This document shows positions 9,801 to 19,600 of a stretch of 25,304 bases of DNA, one piece after another. The first letter of the stretch is position 1, and each line of letters begins with the position of its first letter. The position numbers were made by a program, and so were the translations under genes. The notes below the pieces were generated by a model that saw nothing but the letters and a program-made list of their open reading frames with translations, ran no database searches and was not told where the DNA came from. Source of the DNA: JALRHH01 sp964638875 (GTDB lineage: Bacteria > Patescibacteriota > Saccharimonadia > Saccharimonadales > JALRHH01); contig CAZXBL010000009.1 in the NCBI GenBank assembly GCA_964638875.1, positions 1 through 25,304 of the forward strand. The letters run 5' to 3'.

Positions 9801-10022
9801 GCTGCGATCGGGCCACTTGGCAAACTCTGTTTGTTGGAACTTCCTCCATAGCGTCTTTCGTTGCTTAGCGGCCGTTCTACCGATTGATCTTACTAACCAA
9901 TACTTCTCGCCAGAGTGACGAGTCTTTTCCTGGACAGTGGGTCGTGATGGAGCCGCATGAGTAGAAGGCCGCACATGCGGTCGACGACTGTAATTACCCC
10001 TACCCGGTTTTAATCCATCCAT
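3873..10022 (-). CDS. Giant kelch-propeller surface protein (2049 aa)
   Basis: The basic cytoplasmic N-terminus is about 78 residues long, followed by a transmembrane segment at about 79-99 (VFALTTLVLFIVSTLAATI) with no clear cleavage site. A conserved domain (about 165-370) with KEDIVL, DNGSIGIYG and YPLSIDPSV is shared with the 1489-aa paralogue. About 18 kelch motifs of the form YNGYLYxIGG follow, most with an INxDGxLxxW strand between them. A beta-sandwich-like insertion (about 417-627; GDLYIALLAYTG) splits the first blades. A reelin-like jelly-roll (about 1717-1876; DDFDPGLDATMW, then cysteines and VRLEWST) follows the last kelch motif. A C-terminal domain ends QRLLHGKTFIEG-QQPLDT, as in the paralogue. 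Several blades carry GGC...C cysteine pairs. Kelch propellers are protein- or carbohydrate-binding scaffolds, so an extracellular binding role is inferred; no enzyme motif is seen. It is the first gene of a likely operon with the two membrane proteins downstream. Confidence 0.92.
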   Translation of the reverse strand: MDGLKPGRGNYSRRPHVRPSTHAAPSRPTVQEKTRHSGEKYWLVRSIGRTAAKQRKTLWRKFQQTEFAKWPDRSILNRVFALTTLVLFIVSTLAATIQPFLDDKFYTVTKAARSVLPEPSQNLGNYLKYNAEQKKFLYNEGYTGSTGALSKTGQGEPRISAAIAKEPSDGITVTDALNKIDFTIKPKFSLDVGKQDRNQIFYPLTKATGYLVYTSQTASIKEDIVLEKTKTDRLAFEYELDLANGLEARLEDNGSIGIYGTSLPINGNVATGSEKDAQLLQKTRENAKKDKFLFGIPAPVVVESGKEQSSVRTYFKLDGNKLAVIAEGLEKANYPLSIDPSVYVQSAAQLMRGNNETNVEFDVATEQFKKGTTTGARIDEWTETGAMNDATYDQAVAAAGGYVYKAGGRSGRVMPWIASQKETTSAVASTNHVISMPDVRPAGDLYIALLAYTGTANEVAPAGGGWTEYADTFQNHAAYYKLGTDQGGGNEASSYTWTGGNVQFAGVILRIKNFDPATLVSNVESQVGSGTGTPTRTPAITPNDNGSLIIGANVFSGAVAPTSGYSPTDYTDVASGNTTPDGSAGPGYMVTSLDSPPASGVAIGQQFFNGVTGHSNWGASAVSINGITASPAYQTSVQWAHFNGANGAIDSPAPGSNGTACANWCTDSAYNLPTGAGASTGAGNIGAAMVAYNGYLYYIGGSDGTNVKDTVYIAKLGAKGEPSLWHPSDPDQVDWVYWYKHTSLSSARAYHSLSAHDGKMYILGGDTNLASYNSGALTTVETADILPNGTLGTWSSGQALTGGARYGASVQAYNGYLYILGGNNNGTMLNLAQYSRLNADGSMNSWQTAGVEASNTFTTARASKGGQISGIWGGYIYLAGGCTAVNTTGNGMCTSIASDVQLASINADGTLDNWNTMANIRHQRFGSSFIAWQDNLYRFGGCSKQDTATDTCYGTHIDVQYGSINQDGDASTVSITQANGAGLCVDPDPYDCNLPPAGDSAGQGGHMLSGTAILNGYLYVIGGCTTFDNSPAADADCASGTAASGNVSYAAISSDGKLKRPPTCPGTDYGSWCVDSTNQVNGTGGVAAPGIAIFGGFIYVIGGLTGTANLTNIYRNSTSADGSLSGAWQSQTFANLAITYTSPGGGSGISYTFAYARANPSNATYPGNLYIFGGCGASNGAGCTQYQSEVFKCNILASGALEQADANDCDTAGQMQIDVEAAGGVQGLGIHAGAVYANYIYLIGGVSAGAVDRKQVFYAKFDNSNNVVDIDGESVIDNIWTQSPVELQTGRRRGTAFGYNGYLYAVGGFEATINSALDTIEFVKINVSDGSLESSNNLFSRSAVTINQRWGLSLAVSNSYAYIIGGCNVGGSPNLCSSFDPTIQTFQVYNNNSGAPGGYTTSDNTFATDRIGGSAAVLDGYMYIAGGCTSNTDCGTTTTNVQKALIDANGELSTAWTATGVAALPAARSYGQLEVAGNTLYYLGGETGGTAQSTVYYATMGASGAISSWSTASGGIGDTSGQAAVARTKFSSAVWNNRIYVTGGYDGAARSNHVYISPQLNGGNIAADSWTGGSGSGFNVAREGQTAITYANNLYILGGYNGTSYFSDVQFTQINSDGSLDSWTYSTNLPVGLQQADGFAVNGYMYIFGGRSSTNDCSPRTLVAPISANTTVASGNNPTGIGEWYETNRKFDSGRYGAAAVYHQGKAYVLGGGCQGVVMQDDFDPGLDATMWANTTGMTVGTTCQSTSTSNVMSTNSGGAATPVAETNYVDVDNGGTIYFKIFTPAADGGGCFAREANTFGGNPDNVRLEWSTSASPGVWGLVATYAYTTDYDPFVQIAVAVPVGAETTAAKFRWIMPTGEANDSYAIEDVSIVATGNTTVAYAPGNVTQTTLLSQPQIANYSRLVDAGKDVFPTKFLMNGLDNSIGARWQMSYRSMNDPTVTDVNKACGGSAMTAYGALTNFGDVTLGTPGTYTVKNGAGTNIACSRYFLMNISIDASKTYGYPEDINRGPTLDNLTLFFKSNPGQRLLHGKTFIEGTQQPLDTQPGP

Positions 10023-10055
10023 CTCTGTTTGTATCTACCCTCAAAACCCTTATTT

Positions 10056-10076
10056 AGCATAAGAATTTCTTATGCT
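10056..10076. promoter_or_regulatory. Palindrome at the predicted transcription start of the kelch operon
   Basis: AGCATAAGAA (10056-10065) and TTCTTATGCT (10067-10076) are perfect inverted repeats around one base. The predicted start point for the promoter at 10080-10108 falls near 10073, so the palindrome covers about +1 to +17. This could be a repressor operator, or a 5' hairpin protecting the mRNA. On the plus strand TTTTA follows it, so a weak plus-strand terminator is also possible. Confidence 0.5.
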
Positions 10077-10079
10077 TTT

Positions 10080-10108
10080 ATTGTACCTTTGCCGCCCCTG
10101 TTTTCCAA
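10080..10108 (-). promoter_or_regulatory. Candidate sigma70-type promoter for the kelch operon
   Basis: On the minus strand TTGGAA (10108-10103) and TACAAT (10085-10080) are separated by exactly 17 bases. The -35 box matches the consensus at 4 of 6 positions and the -10 box at 5 of 6. The predicted leader to the ATG at 10022 is about 50 bases. The spacer contains ACAGGGG, the heptamer repeated in the 1668-2162 intergenic region. Confidence 0.55.
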
Positions 10109-10140
10109 ACAGTTTCTATCTTATTTTATCTCCTGGAACG

Positions 10141-10311
10141 TTTTGCCAATCGCACTTGAGTGCCAGGTGCAATTTCTCTTCAGAAACCGGAGTAAGCCGT
10201 ACTTAAGTACGGTGCGCGAGGATTTCTGGAGAAAATTGTGCATGGTGCCAAGAGGTCAGCGGGCCAAAGAGCTCCGCTCGTGAGCAGGCTGACCGGTGCA
10301 ATTAGGCAAAA
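10141..10311 (+). ncRNA. Multi-branched inverted-repeat element; candidate structured RNA or palindromic mobile element
   Basis: The ends pair with each other: TTTTGCCAATCGCAC (10141-10155) against GTGCAATTAGGCAAAA (10296-10311), with one mismatch and one bulge. Inside is a long imperfect arm (about 10158-10250) whose two sides match over CAATTTCTC and CAGAAA and whose core is the perfect 16-bp palindrome CCGTACTTAAGTACGG (10197-10212). A second arm is GGTCAGC (10254-10260) with GCTGACC (10288-10294). The result is a three-way junction ending exactly at a terminator-like hairpin on the plus strand, hence the strand given; a minus-strand RNA is equally drawable. A related element lies at 20090-20214. 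It does not match tRNA, tmRNA, RNase P or SRP RNA as I know them. A 60-codon minus ORF over it (10362-10180) is probably incidental. Confidence 0.45.
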
Positions 10312-10345
10312 GAAAAAGAGAGGGGGGATAGTCCTCTCTTTTTCT
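10311..10345. terminator. Strong, probably bidirectional intrinsic terminator
   Basis: AGAAAAAGAGAGG (10311-10323) is perfectly complementary to 10333-10345 (13 bp, 9-base loop). On the plus strand the 3' arm itself is T-rich (CTCTCTTTTTCT). On the minus strand the stem is followed by TTTTGCC. It could end transcripts of the giant fibre gene, whose stop is about 270 bases upstream on the minus strand, or a plus-strand RNA over 10141-10311. Confidence 0.65.
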
Positions 10346-10388
10346 ATACTCAGCGTGCGCAAATTTTCGTGTGTTTGTTTTTGGATCC

Positions 10389-10413
10389 ATCCGAGAGTGT
10401 CAAGAACTCGGAT
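10389..10413. repeat. 7-bp hairpin ATCCGAG/CTCGGAT
   Basis: ATCCGAG (10389-10395) pairs with CTCGGAT (10407-10413) with an 11-base loop that contains, on the minus strand, a perfect -35 hexamer TTGACA. No -10 box lies at the right distance. Its role is unknown. Confidence 0.4.
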
Positions 10414-10617
10414 TTCACTGTTTTCTCATTAGTGACAAAGGACAAAGATGTCAGAGAAACACGTCATTAGTGCACGCAATCGTATCTGTTATTTGACTAG
10501 TTTTGATATTTTATGGTCCGTTCATAATCTTTCTCTATTTAGGTTGCAATCAGGAATGTATTCATTCTCGTTTCGGTATTTTTTGGTGTTTCAGTAAGTT
10601 ATTCATATTCATCTTCC

Positions 10618-13600
10618 TTAATTGTTGGTGTAGACAAAGTCCAAATTCTCTACATAAATATTGCCATTGCTCAGTGACTTAACATCTATCTTGAAGACAA
10701 TGTTGTCCCCGCCCTGGAATCCGCAAGTTGTCTCGTCGCCGCCGTAAGATGTTGTCTGCCATGTGCTTGTGCTTGTATTTATAGTCGTAGCCGCCCCACA
10801 AGATGTTACGCCGCTGCCTGTTTTCCTGAATACTTGTAGGGTTGCAATACCATTGGTCAGGTTATCTGTAAGCGCTGTGAGCTTTATGGTATTACTATCA
10901 TTAAAGGCCTTGAATGTGGTTGGGAGTTTGTAGTTAACAAAGATGCTGTACACCTGCTGAGTAGCCTGAGGTGACGTCCATCGGTAAAAGTTGCGCGCCT
11001 CTGTAGAGGCACATATGTTACCGGTCGCTGGAGTTACAAGGATACCTGCCTGGTTTGAACAGAAGTCGGCTGTCAGTACACCAATGCCAGCTGTCACGCT
11101 GCCACTACCCGTGTCGCCCGGGGTACCCAGAACTGCACCAGTATATTCAGGCGTCAAAGAGATGATATTATCTGGTGAAGAGCCACATGCACCCCATCCA
11201 TCTGCTTCGTAACACTGGATACGGCCAGTTGTGGTGTCGTAGTACATAGATCCAAGGTAGGCATCGTTGTTGGCAGCAATAGGGGCTGTTGATGCTCGGT
11301 CTAGAGTTAAGAGTGTTGTTGGCCCACCTTTGTTCGCGCCACCTATTTGTACGTTGTTAGAGTTATTATTGTTCAGGTTGATGGTTAGCGCATCCACATA
11401 GAATGTTCTTGCTGTACCAGTTGGCTGGTAGATAACCAGGTCAGGATCAGAAATTCCAGACGATGGAGTCGTGATAAGACATGTTATTTTGGTCCAAGAG
11501 CTGGTTGAGACAGACTGCGTATTATAGTCCACACATTGTTGTGCGGCCACAGGCACCGAGGTACCACCAGCTGGCAGGAATCCGACTGTAATGTCGTTAA
11601 ATGTGTTCGAACTTCTTGCGTAGAAACTCACCAAGTATTGTGTGCTTACAGCAGGAGTAACTGGCATATTATTCCGCACACCCTGGTTTGCATTCGCGGT
11701 TGTGACATCCTGGACGGCACCTGTGGTGTCATATATCGTAGTAGTCGTTCTTGTGACCGTACTTGATCCAGTACCACCGTCAAAGTCAGTCCAGTTTGTG
11801 CCAAGAGCATTATCAACCGATCCGTCGGCAGCAAATGTCATGTTGGCGTTTACGTTAACACTAAGGTTATCAATGTAGAATGTTCGCTGTGTTCCATCTG
11901 TCTGCCGGATCAAAATAGCATTACTGCTGTTAATCGTGCCTGATGCGACAAATGTACACAGTATTCGCGTCCATGAGCCCTCTGTGACTGTCTTGCCAGT
12001 AGTACAAGTTGTAGTACCGGTTGTTGTGCCGTCTGGAGAGTACAGTACCTGTAGAGTTGAGAAGCTTGTGGCTCCTCTGACGGCAAATGAGACGGAGTAG
12101 GTCATGCCGCTAGTTAGTGAGGTTGAAAGAATGTTTTTAGCACCGTGGTTTGTGGTTACAGTTTGAACTCTGGTAGAAGCAACACCGGTAGCAATGAAGT
12201 TTCCAGGTGTGGCCCAACGGTCAACGGTTCCACCCGTAGTTGTTGTCCAGTTGGTTGAGAAGTTAGTTGAGCTTTCTGCCCCACCGTTTACGGCGTACTC
12301 TGTAGCATTATTGTTTACGCTTAAGAGGTTACTACCTATGGCGCTTTGTACTTCAAGCAGACCACCAATAATCGGCGTTACACCGTTGTTACGTATAGTA
12401 AATCCGTCAGCTGCACCACCAGTAGGATTTAGCAAAATCTCTGCGCCCCCAGCCGAAGTCAAGGTGTTGTTGTATGCCGATTGAAGGTCAGTAGAGCTTG
12501 ATGCACCAGCTGCTGTCCAGTCGGTGCCGTTCCAGATTAGGGTTGCGGTGCTATTTGCCTTCATAGCAATATCAATAGGTGTTCGGGCTGCGTTTAATCT
12601 CAACGTAAAGTCATTTGAGCCACTACGAGCAGAGATATATAGTACCCGTCCTATCGCACTCTGAGCTGGGTCTGGGACTGATATGGTCAAACCTGTTGTT
12701 GATGCTGTGACCGGGATCGTGCTGAACCTGTCTACGTATCCCGCGGTTATACTCGTACTGGATCCAAACGTAAGCGTTGGTGATGAGGTGAATGCGGTAG
12801 TAGAAAGATTTACGAGACCCTGCGTGCCTGTGCCGTTGCCTGCCCCTCCAGATATGATCACTGCTGCTCCATTTGCATTCGTGGTTGACGCAGGACCACC
12901 TTGCAAGTTAAGAGCAGTGTTATTATTACTGACAATAGTGCCATTAACCCTAAGATCCCCTTCCACCTCTAGGGAACCTTGTGATCGTACAGCTACTTCT
13001 GCAGGGCTAGTCATGATGCGGTTAGCTCCGTCTTGTGATGTCACGACGAACAGACCGTTGCCGTAGGTGACTGCATTCCAGGTGTTTGCTGCAGCCGCAT
13101 TGCCGGCGGACCAGGTTATACCGTTGGGAGAAGTCATTATTTGGTTAAAGCCTGAATTCGCAATTGCGACGAACTGACCGTTGCCGTAGGTGACTGCATT
13201 CCAGGTGCTTGCTCCAGCCGCACTTCGGGGGGTCCAGGTTATACCGTCTGGAGACGTCATTACCCTGTTGGTGCCATTACTCGAGACTGCGACGAACTGA
13301 CCGTTGCCGTAGGTGACTGCATTCCAGTTATTTGCCGCGCTTGCCGCTTGGGGGGTCCAGGTTATACCGTCTGGAGACGTCATTACCCTGTTGGTGCCAT
13401 TACTCGAGACTGCGACGAACTGACCGTTGCCGTAGGTGACNNNNNNNNNNNNNNNNNNNNNNNNNNNNNNNNNNNNNNNNNNNNNNNNNNNNNNNNNNNN
13501 NNNNNNNNNNNNNNNNNNNNNNNNNNNNNNNNNNNNNNNNGTTTGCCTCACTTGCCGCTCGGGCAGTCCAGGTTATACCGTCTGGAGACGTCATTACCCT

Positions 13601-16600
13601 GTTGGTGCCAGTACTCGAGACTGCGACGAACAGTCCCTTGCCGTAAGTAACTGAACCCCACTGGTTTGCCTCACTTGCCGCTCGGGCAGTCCAGGTTATA
13701 CCGTCTGGAGACGTCATTACCCTGTTGGTGCCATCGGCCGATATCGCAACGAACAGACCGTTGCCGTAAGTGACTGCTACCCAAGCGTTTGCCTCACTTG
13801 CAGTCTGGGCAGTCCAGGTAGAAGGTGCGGCTGATTCGACATATAATCGTGCGCTAGATGTAGACGCTGCAGTACCTACTGATACACGCATGTTGGCAGT
13901 GTCTGCATTGAATAAGACGCTGCTACTTGCATTCTGAACCTGGAATGCGCCAGTAGAGTTGTTGGTGGCTGATTTTACTATAGTACCTGTTGTAGCGCTT
14001 GCACCACCATTTGTATTCAGTTGGATACCGCCAGTGCCCCCTTGCAATATCGTAGTGCTGGCTGCATTGGCGCTTCCGATAGTAATAGCGCTCGCCCCAG
14101 TGCTACTGACCCCTGTACCTATCTGTATGGTTTGGGTACCGCTTGTAAGGTTGCCGTTACCAATATTTATCGTATTAGTTCCTGTGGAGTTGCCAACTGT
14201 CAGAGTAGTTGTCGAGCTGCCTCCTACTGTAATACTGGTTGCTGTTCCTGTACCGAGACTAAGCAAGCCCGCTGCAGAAACATCAACACTCGGCGTTAGA
14301 ACAGACGTATCAGCATACAAAGTGCGCCAGCTGAAGCTGCTACTACCGAGATCTAGGGCATTATCCGCGTTAGGGGTCAGTGATGCATTGATTGCAATCG
14401 TGCCACTAAGGTTGCTCAGCTGCTGGTTAGCGCCGCCACCGCTTGTTGCGGTTCCACCAATAACACGCCACCTACTGGAGTCTGAGTCGTATGCCAACTG
14501 AATCGTAGCGCCAATTGGAACTGATAAGTTGCCGCCTGTACCTGTGATAATACGGTTACTAGCCGTGCCACCAGTGTCATTCTGGACAGTAATAGCAAAG
14601 CTGGTACTAGCGTTAATGAATGTAACAATGCGACCATCAGCGCCGCCGGTGATACTCGAGATTGTCTGTGCGGAGGCTCCATTAAAGCGGAAAAGCGTAC
14701 CAGTACCGATAGCAAAGTCAGTCAGTGTGCCACCAGTAGTAAAGTCTGCGGTAGCACCGTTTTGGAAGGCTACATTCCCTGCATTTGTAACCGTGAGGTT
14801 ACCAGCAACTGAAACTGTACCGGTAAAGGTACTTGCACCCGTAACACCTAATGTACCGGCGAATGTTAACGTGTCGTTGCTGTCACCTATTTGGATGGTA
14901 TCTGCATCTGTGTTTGTACCAATAGAGATAGTGTCGCAAGCTGCAGAGTTACAGATAGATACGCTGGTTGCGGTGCTGTTGCCTATGGTTAGCGCACCAG
15001 CTGCGATAGTATCAACACTTGCAGTCAGAACACCGCCGTCGAATCGTGCGGTACCATCAACCTCGAGGGTTCCTTCAATATATGCATCCTCACCGTCCTG
15101 GGTAAGATCTGGTGTACCATTACCAACTTTTAGGTTACCAGTCAGTACATTAACTAACCCGGCTGCCTGGGCAGTTGTAAGGGTTATGTTGCCAGAAGTG
15201 GTAGTTTGTAACTGTAGGTTACCTGATGCTGTTGAGACCGTGCTATTACCGACGCCATTGATAGCAAAGTCATCGTTAGGCTGTAATAAGTAGCTGGTTC
15301 CATTGTGTTGGCCTGCGTAAATAGTGTCACCGCCTGATGCATCATTAATAGTCGCCGCGCCTGTGCCAGAGAATGTGTTATTTGAAAGATAGTTGGTATC
15401 ACTACCCGCATCTGATATATCAATCGCATAGCCAGTGCCAGCTGTGTCAGTAATATTATTGTTGGTAATTTGGTTAGCGTCAGTATTTACAAGTGTTATT
15501 GATGAATTTGAGCCTGATCCTGTGTTGCTGCGTAGTACGTTATCAGTGATGGTGTTAGTATTACCGGTCTCTATACGAATACCGTGGCTACCATTTGATC
15601 CAATAAAGTTATTTGAGACAATATCGCGAGCAGTGGCGTTAAAGTATATGCCGTTTAGGGTATTGCCAGTAATGATGTTGTCTGAAATAACATCGTGGTT
15701 AGCGCCGTTGGTTAATATACCGTGATCGTCGTTAGATTGGATTGTATTGGCAGTAATGATGTTGTTGGCAGAGTTAACTATATTAATACCGTGATTTTCG
15801 AAGTTTTGAATAGTCACGTTATTAATGGTTGCTCCTGTTAAGTTTGTGGAAGGACTTCCGATGCCATCTAGGTAAATACCGGTAAACGTATCTGTATTAT
15901 TGGTGACCTTATCACCGTCAAGTTTAAGGTCACGGATTGTGATACCTCTGCCTAAGCCACCAGTAGTTGTATTTGTAATCATATTTCTACTAACGCCACC
16001 CAGATTACCAAACACTATGAGAGTTCCATTGCCCGACCCGGCTAAAGTCACATTATTAGGTATGGATATAGTATTAGAAGTGGTATAGGTACCAGCAAAA
16101 AGGTAGACCTTACGTGAGCCAAGATTGCTACCCGTAGTATTGACTGCTTCAGTAATAGCGCTGTTAATCTCTGCCTCATCAGCTGTGCCGTCAGCAACAT
16201 AGTCAGCGGCGGCTTTGGCAGCTGGTGAGGAGTCGTTGGCTGCGACTAGAACTGCCTCCCTACCGTCTGCCTGCCACTTTGTACCGTTATATATAAGAAG
16301 CTGGTCAGTCTCAGTATCGTAGTACAGCATCCCTTCAGTTGGGGAGCCTGGGCGAGAGGCAGTGTTGCCGCCAGTTAATTTGAGGTATTGGTTAGCAGCC
16401 ACAACAACTGAATCGCTGAGTTGCAGCAAACCTGTGCCATTAGCGTCGATGGTTAAGTCTTCGTTTGTACCTGTAGTAATATCGGTGGCTACGTTACTGA
16501 ACGTTAGTGTGCCGGCTGCAGTCACAGTATCATTAAGTACAATAGTACCGCTGCCGTTCGCTTGCATCGTCAAGTTTTGGTTAGCCTGGGTTGTTATGTC

Positions 16601-19600
16601 GTTAATTTGGCCACCAGCAAGGGTGATGACACCTGCTGTCGATATATCTATGTTAGTGCCGTCCACTGCGAAAGTACCGGCGTTATGTCCAATAGTAATG
16701 TTGGTAGCGTTAACTGTTCCTATAGCAAGGGGAGCGGCAGTAGCAGTATCAACAGATGGGGTCAACACGCTCGTGTCGGCGTACAGGCTCCTCCAGCTGA
16801 AGCTGCTGCTACCTAGGTCGAGTGTGTTATCTGCGTTAGGTGTCAGTGATGCATTGATTGCAATTGTGCCGCTGAGGTTGCTGAGCTGTTGGTTTGCCCC
16901 ACCACCTGTGGTAGCGGTACCACCTATGACTCGCCATCGGCTCGAATCTGAGTCGTATGCAAGCTGAACAGTAGCTCCGATTGGAATCGCCAAACTACTT
17001 CCTGTTCCAGTAATAATCCGGTTAGTAGCCGTACCGCCCGTATCGTTCTGGATAGTTAAGACATGTGCCGCACTTGCATTAATAAGAGTAATGATACGAC
17101 CATCTGAGCCACCAGCGATACTAGAGATAGTTTGCGCAGATGCACCATCAAATCGGAACAATGTACCCGAGCCAATAGCGAGGTCTGTCAGCGTGCCACC
17201 AGTGGTGATGTCTGCAGTTGCACCGTTTTGGAATGCAACATTCCCTGCATTCGTAACTGTTAAGTCTCCTGCCACTGAAACACTGTCATTAAGAATGATT
17301 GTACCCGTGCCGTTCGCTACTACAGTCAAATCTTCATTAGTACCGGTTGTAATATCGGTTGCTACGTTACTAAAGGTTAAGGTCCCGGCTGCGGTAACCG
17401 TATCATTAAGCACAATGGTGCCAGAACCGTTCGCCGTCACAGTGAGGTTTTGGTTAGCCTGTGTGGTGATGTCAGCAGTTTGACCACCAGCAAGTGTCAT
17501 GACTCCATTAGTAGCCAGGTCAAAGTTTGTGCCATCTACTGCAAAGGTACCTGCGTTGTGTCCTATAGTAATGTTAGTAGCATTAGTGGTACCGATGCCG
17601 AGAGCAGCTGCGGTTGCGGTGTCGACAGCTGGGGTAAGCACACTAGTACCAAAGTAACCAGTGCGCCATGCAAGACTACTTGTTCCAAGGTCATAGGTAT
17701 TAGTAACCGTTGGGGACAGGTGACCGGTGACGTTGGTGTTCTTCATCAATTCGATTGTACCGGCAGGCTGGATGAGGAAGTTGTTGGAGCTGTTTAATTG
17801 ACCGGCGTAAATCGTACCAGTGCCAAGATCTCTGACACTGCCCCCACCAAGAACATTTCCCGACAAGTATGTTGCATCAGAAGTACTAACCGATATATTG
17901 ATAGCATAGTTATTCGTGGTAGCAGAACTGTCAGTTATGGTGTTGCCACTGATACTCGTATTATCACTATTTACTATGATGATGGCATTATTAGTAGTGG
18001 TACCACCACTGTTTTCAATGTTATTCCCTGTAACGGTAGTATTGGCTGAAAGTGTGTCAACAACAATTCCATATGTTCCGCTGTTAAATATTGCATTATC
18101 AGACACTACATTTCCACCTGAACCAAACACATAAATACCGGCTACTGTATCAGAGCTACTGGTGTTGCCAGTGATGACATTGTTGTGAGCGGTATTCGTA
18201 ACGATGCCGTATGGGTTTGCTGAGGTGGTATTATTTGAAAAAACATTGTTATTAGAAGTAGATGCAATGGCAACTCCCTGCGCAGTACTGTTTGAGACGT
18301 TGTTACTGTCAAAAGTTAGCTCGGTAGTGGTATGTAAGTACATACCGTAAGCGTTGCCATAAAAATTATTGTGACCTACAGACAGCTTTGAACTTCCTTG
18401 CGTATATATGCCATATGCATTGTTTATGAAGTCACTGTTTACAATCTTTATCCGAGCCGAGTTGAAGGGGTAAAGACTTATACTACTAAACCTTGTAAAT
18501 GTTACCCCTGAGATTGTGCCACCAGCTCTGGTACTGTTACCAACCCCAGAAAAGATTAGACCATTTTGAAGGCCTATCGTATTCAGATCGCTACGTCCAT
18601 CTAGTTTCAAATTCTGGACGTTAATACCTGTTCCGTTGACGCCGTCACTGTTTTCAATCAGATTATCTGCAGCATCGATGTCTGCTAATTCGATAACTGT
18701 TCCTTGGCCGACGCCCGTTAGTGTGGTGTTATTTGGCAAAACTATAGTTGCGTCCGCCACGTAAGTACCGGCAAGCAGTACAACTTTCTTGCCTGCCCCT
18801 GCTGTTAGAGCAGCATTAATTTGCACTTGGTCACCATCTGCTGCCGCACCAGTGTTTCCATCTGCAATGTAATCTGCAGCATCTTTGTCTGCTTGAGTAG
18901 AGTTGCTTGCGGCCACAATTATTGCATCTTTGCCATCTGCTTTCCACTTACCATTGCTATAAACGAGGAGAGTGTCAGTATCGGTGTCAAAGTACAACAT
19001 CCCTTCACTTGGGGAAGCAGGACGCTGGGCAGTTGTTCCACCCACAAATCGGATGGTTTGCTGGGCGGCAACCGTAACATCATCGTTGAAGGTTGCTGCT
19101 TCGTCTACTGTCAGGGCACCCTCAATGGTTGTCGTTACACCGGTCTTTGCGACGCTAACTGCGGTTGCCGTACTTGTACCAACGTTTAGAGTACCTGCTG
19201 CTCTCACATCGACAGATGACGCAACTTGCAAATTACCGGCTGCTGTAACAGCGGCTAGAACGGTGCTGTCGTCAGAGGCTCGGAACTGTAACAAATCAAC
19301 TGTCTGACCACCCGCCGCCCCAGATATTACACCACCTACTGTTCCGTTCGTGGCGCTGTTACGAGCTTGAATGTGGAAATTCGACGCGGTCTGCAGGACT
19401 GTATCGTTCTGAATGTAGTACGCCGATCCACTGGCGGCCGGGCAGTTACTGGCTGCGCCGTTGAACACACAGATTGTTCCCGGGCTGGCTGTAGTCGCAA
19501 GGGACGTGTCCGGGAACAAGAACGTTCTGTTTGCTGTCATGTTCGCAAAATCGACAGTCCCCGTGAAAGAACCAGTATTTTTACTCAACGTCTCTGCACT

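Larger units (their letters stand above)
10023..10617. other. Intergenic region between the giant fibre gene and the 2049-aa kelch gene
   Basis: No convincing protein gene is present. From the kelch start outwards it contains a 10-bp palindrome (10056-10076), a candidate promoter (10080-10108), a multi-branched structured element (10141-10311), a strong terminator-like hairpin (10311-10345) and a 7-bp hairpin (10389-10413). From 10414 to 10617, next to the giant gene's stop, I see only AT-rich sequence and a small GAATG-TATT-CATTC hairpin near 10553. Confidence 0.6.

Noticed and set aside
10251..10294. Resemblance of GGTCAG...GAGCAGG to bacterial SRP RNA
   Set aside because: The conserved GGAA-type apical loop and symmetric internal loop of SRP RNA are absent.
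10180..10362. 60-codon minus-strand ORF between the giant and kelch genes
   Set aside because: It lies over the terminator and the palindromic element and has no ribosome site. Its similarity to the giant protein's N-terminus is explained by the shared palindromic DNA.
10618..11160. Possible intramolecular chaperone (peptidase S74) at the end of the giant fibre protein
   Set aside because: The C-terminal 180 residues show no S74-like catalytic Ser/Lys arrangement and look like a beta-sandwich. The partial gene's C-terminus cannot be judged.
13010..13830. Regular 123-bp repeats that could be mistaken for a CRISPR or satellite array
   Set aside because: The units are contiguous, have no spacers, and translate in one frame as 41-residue propeller-type repeats.
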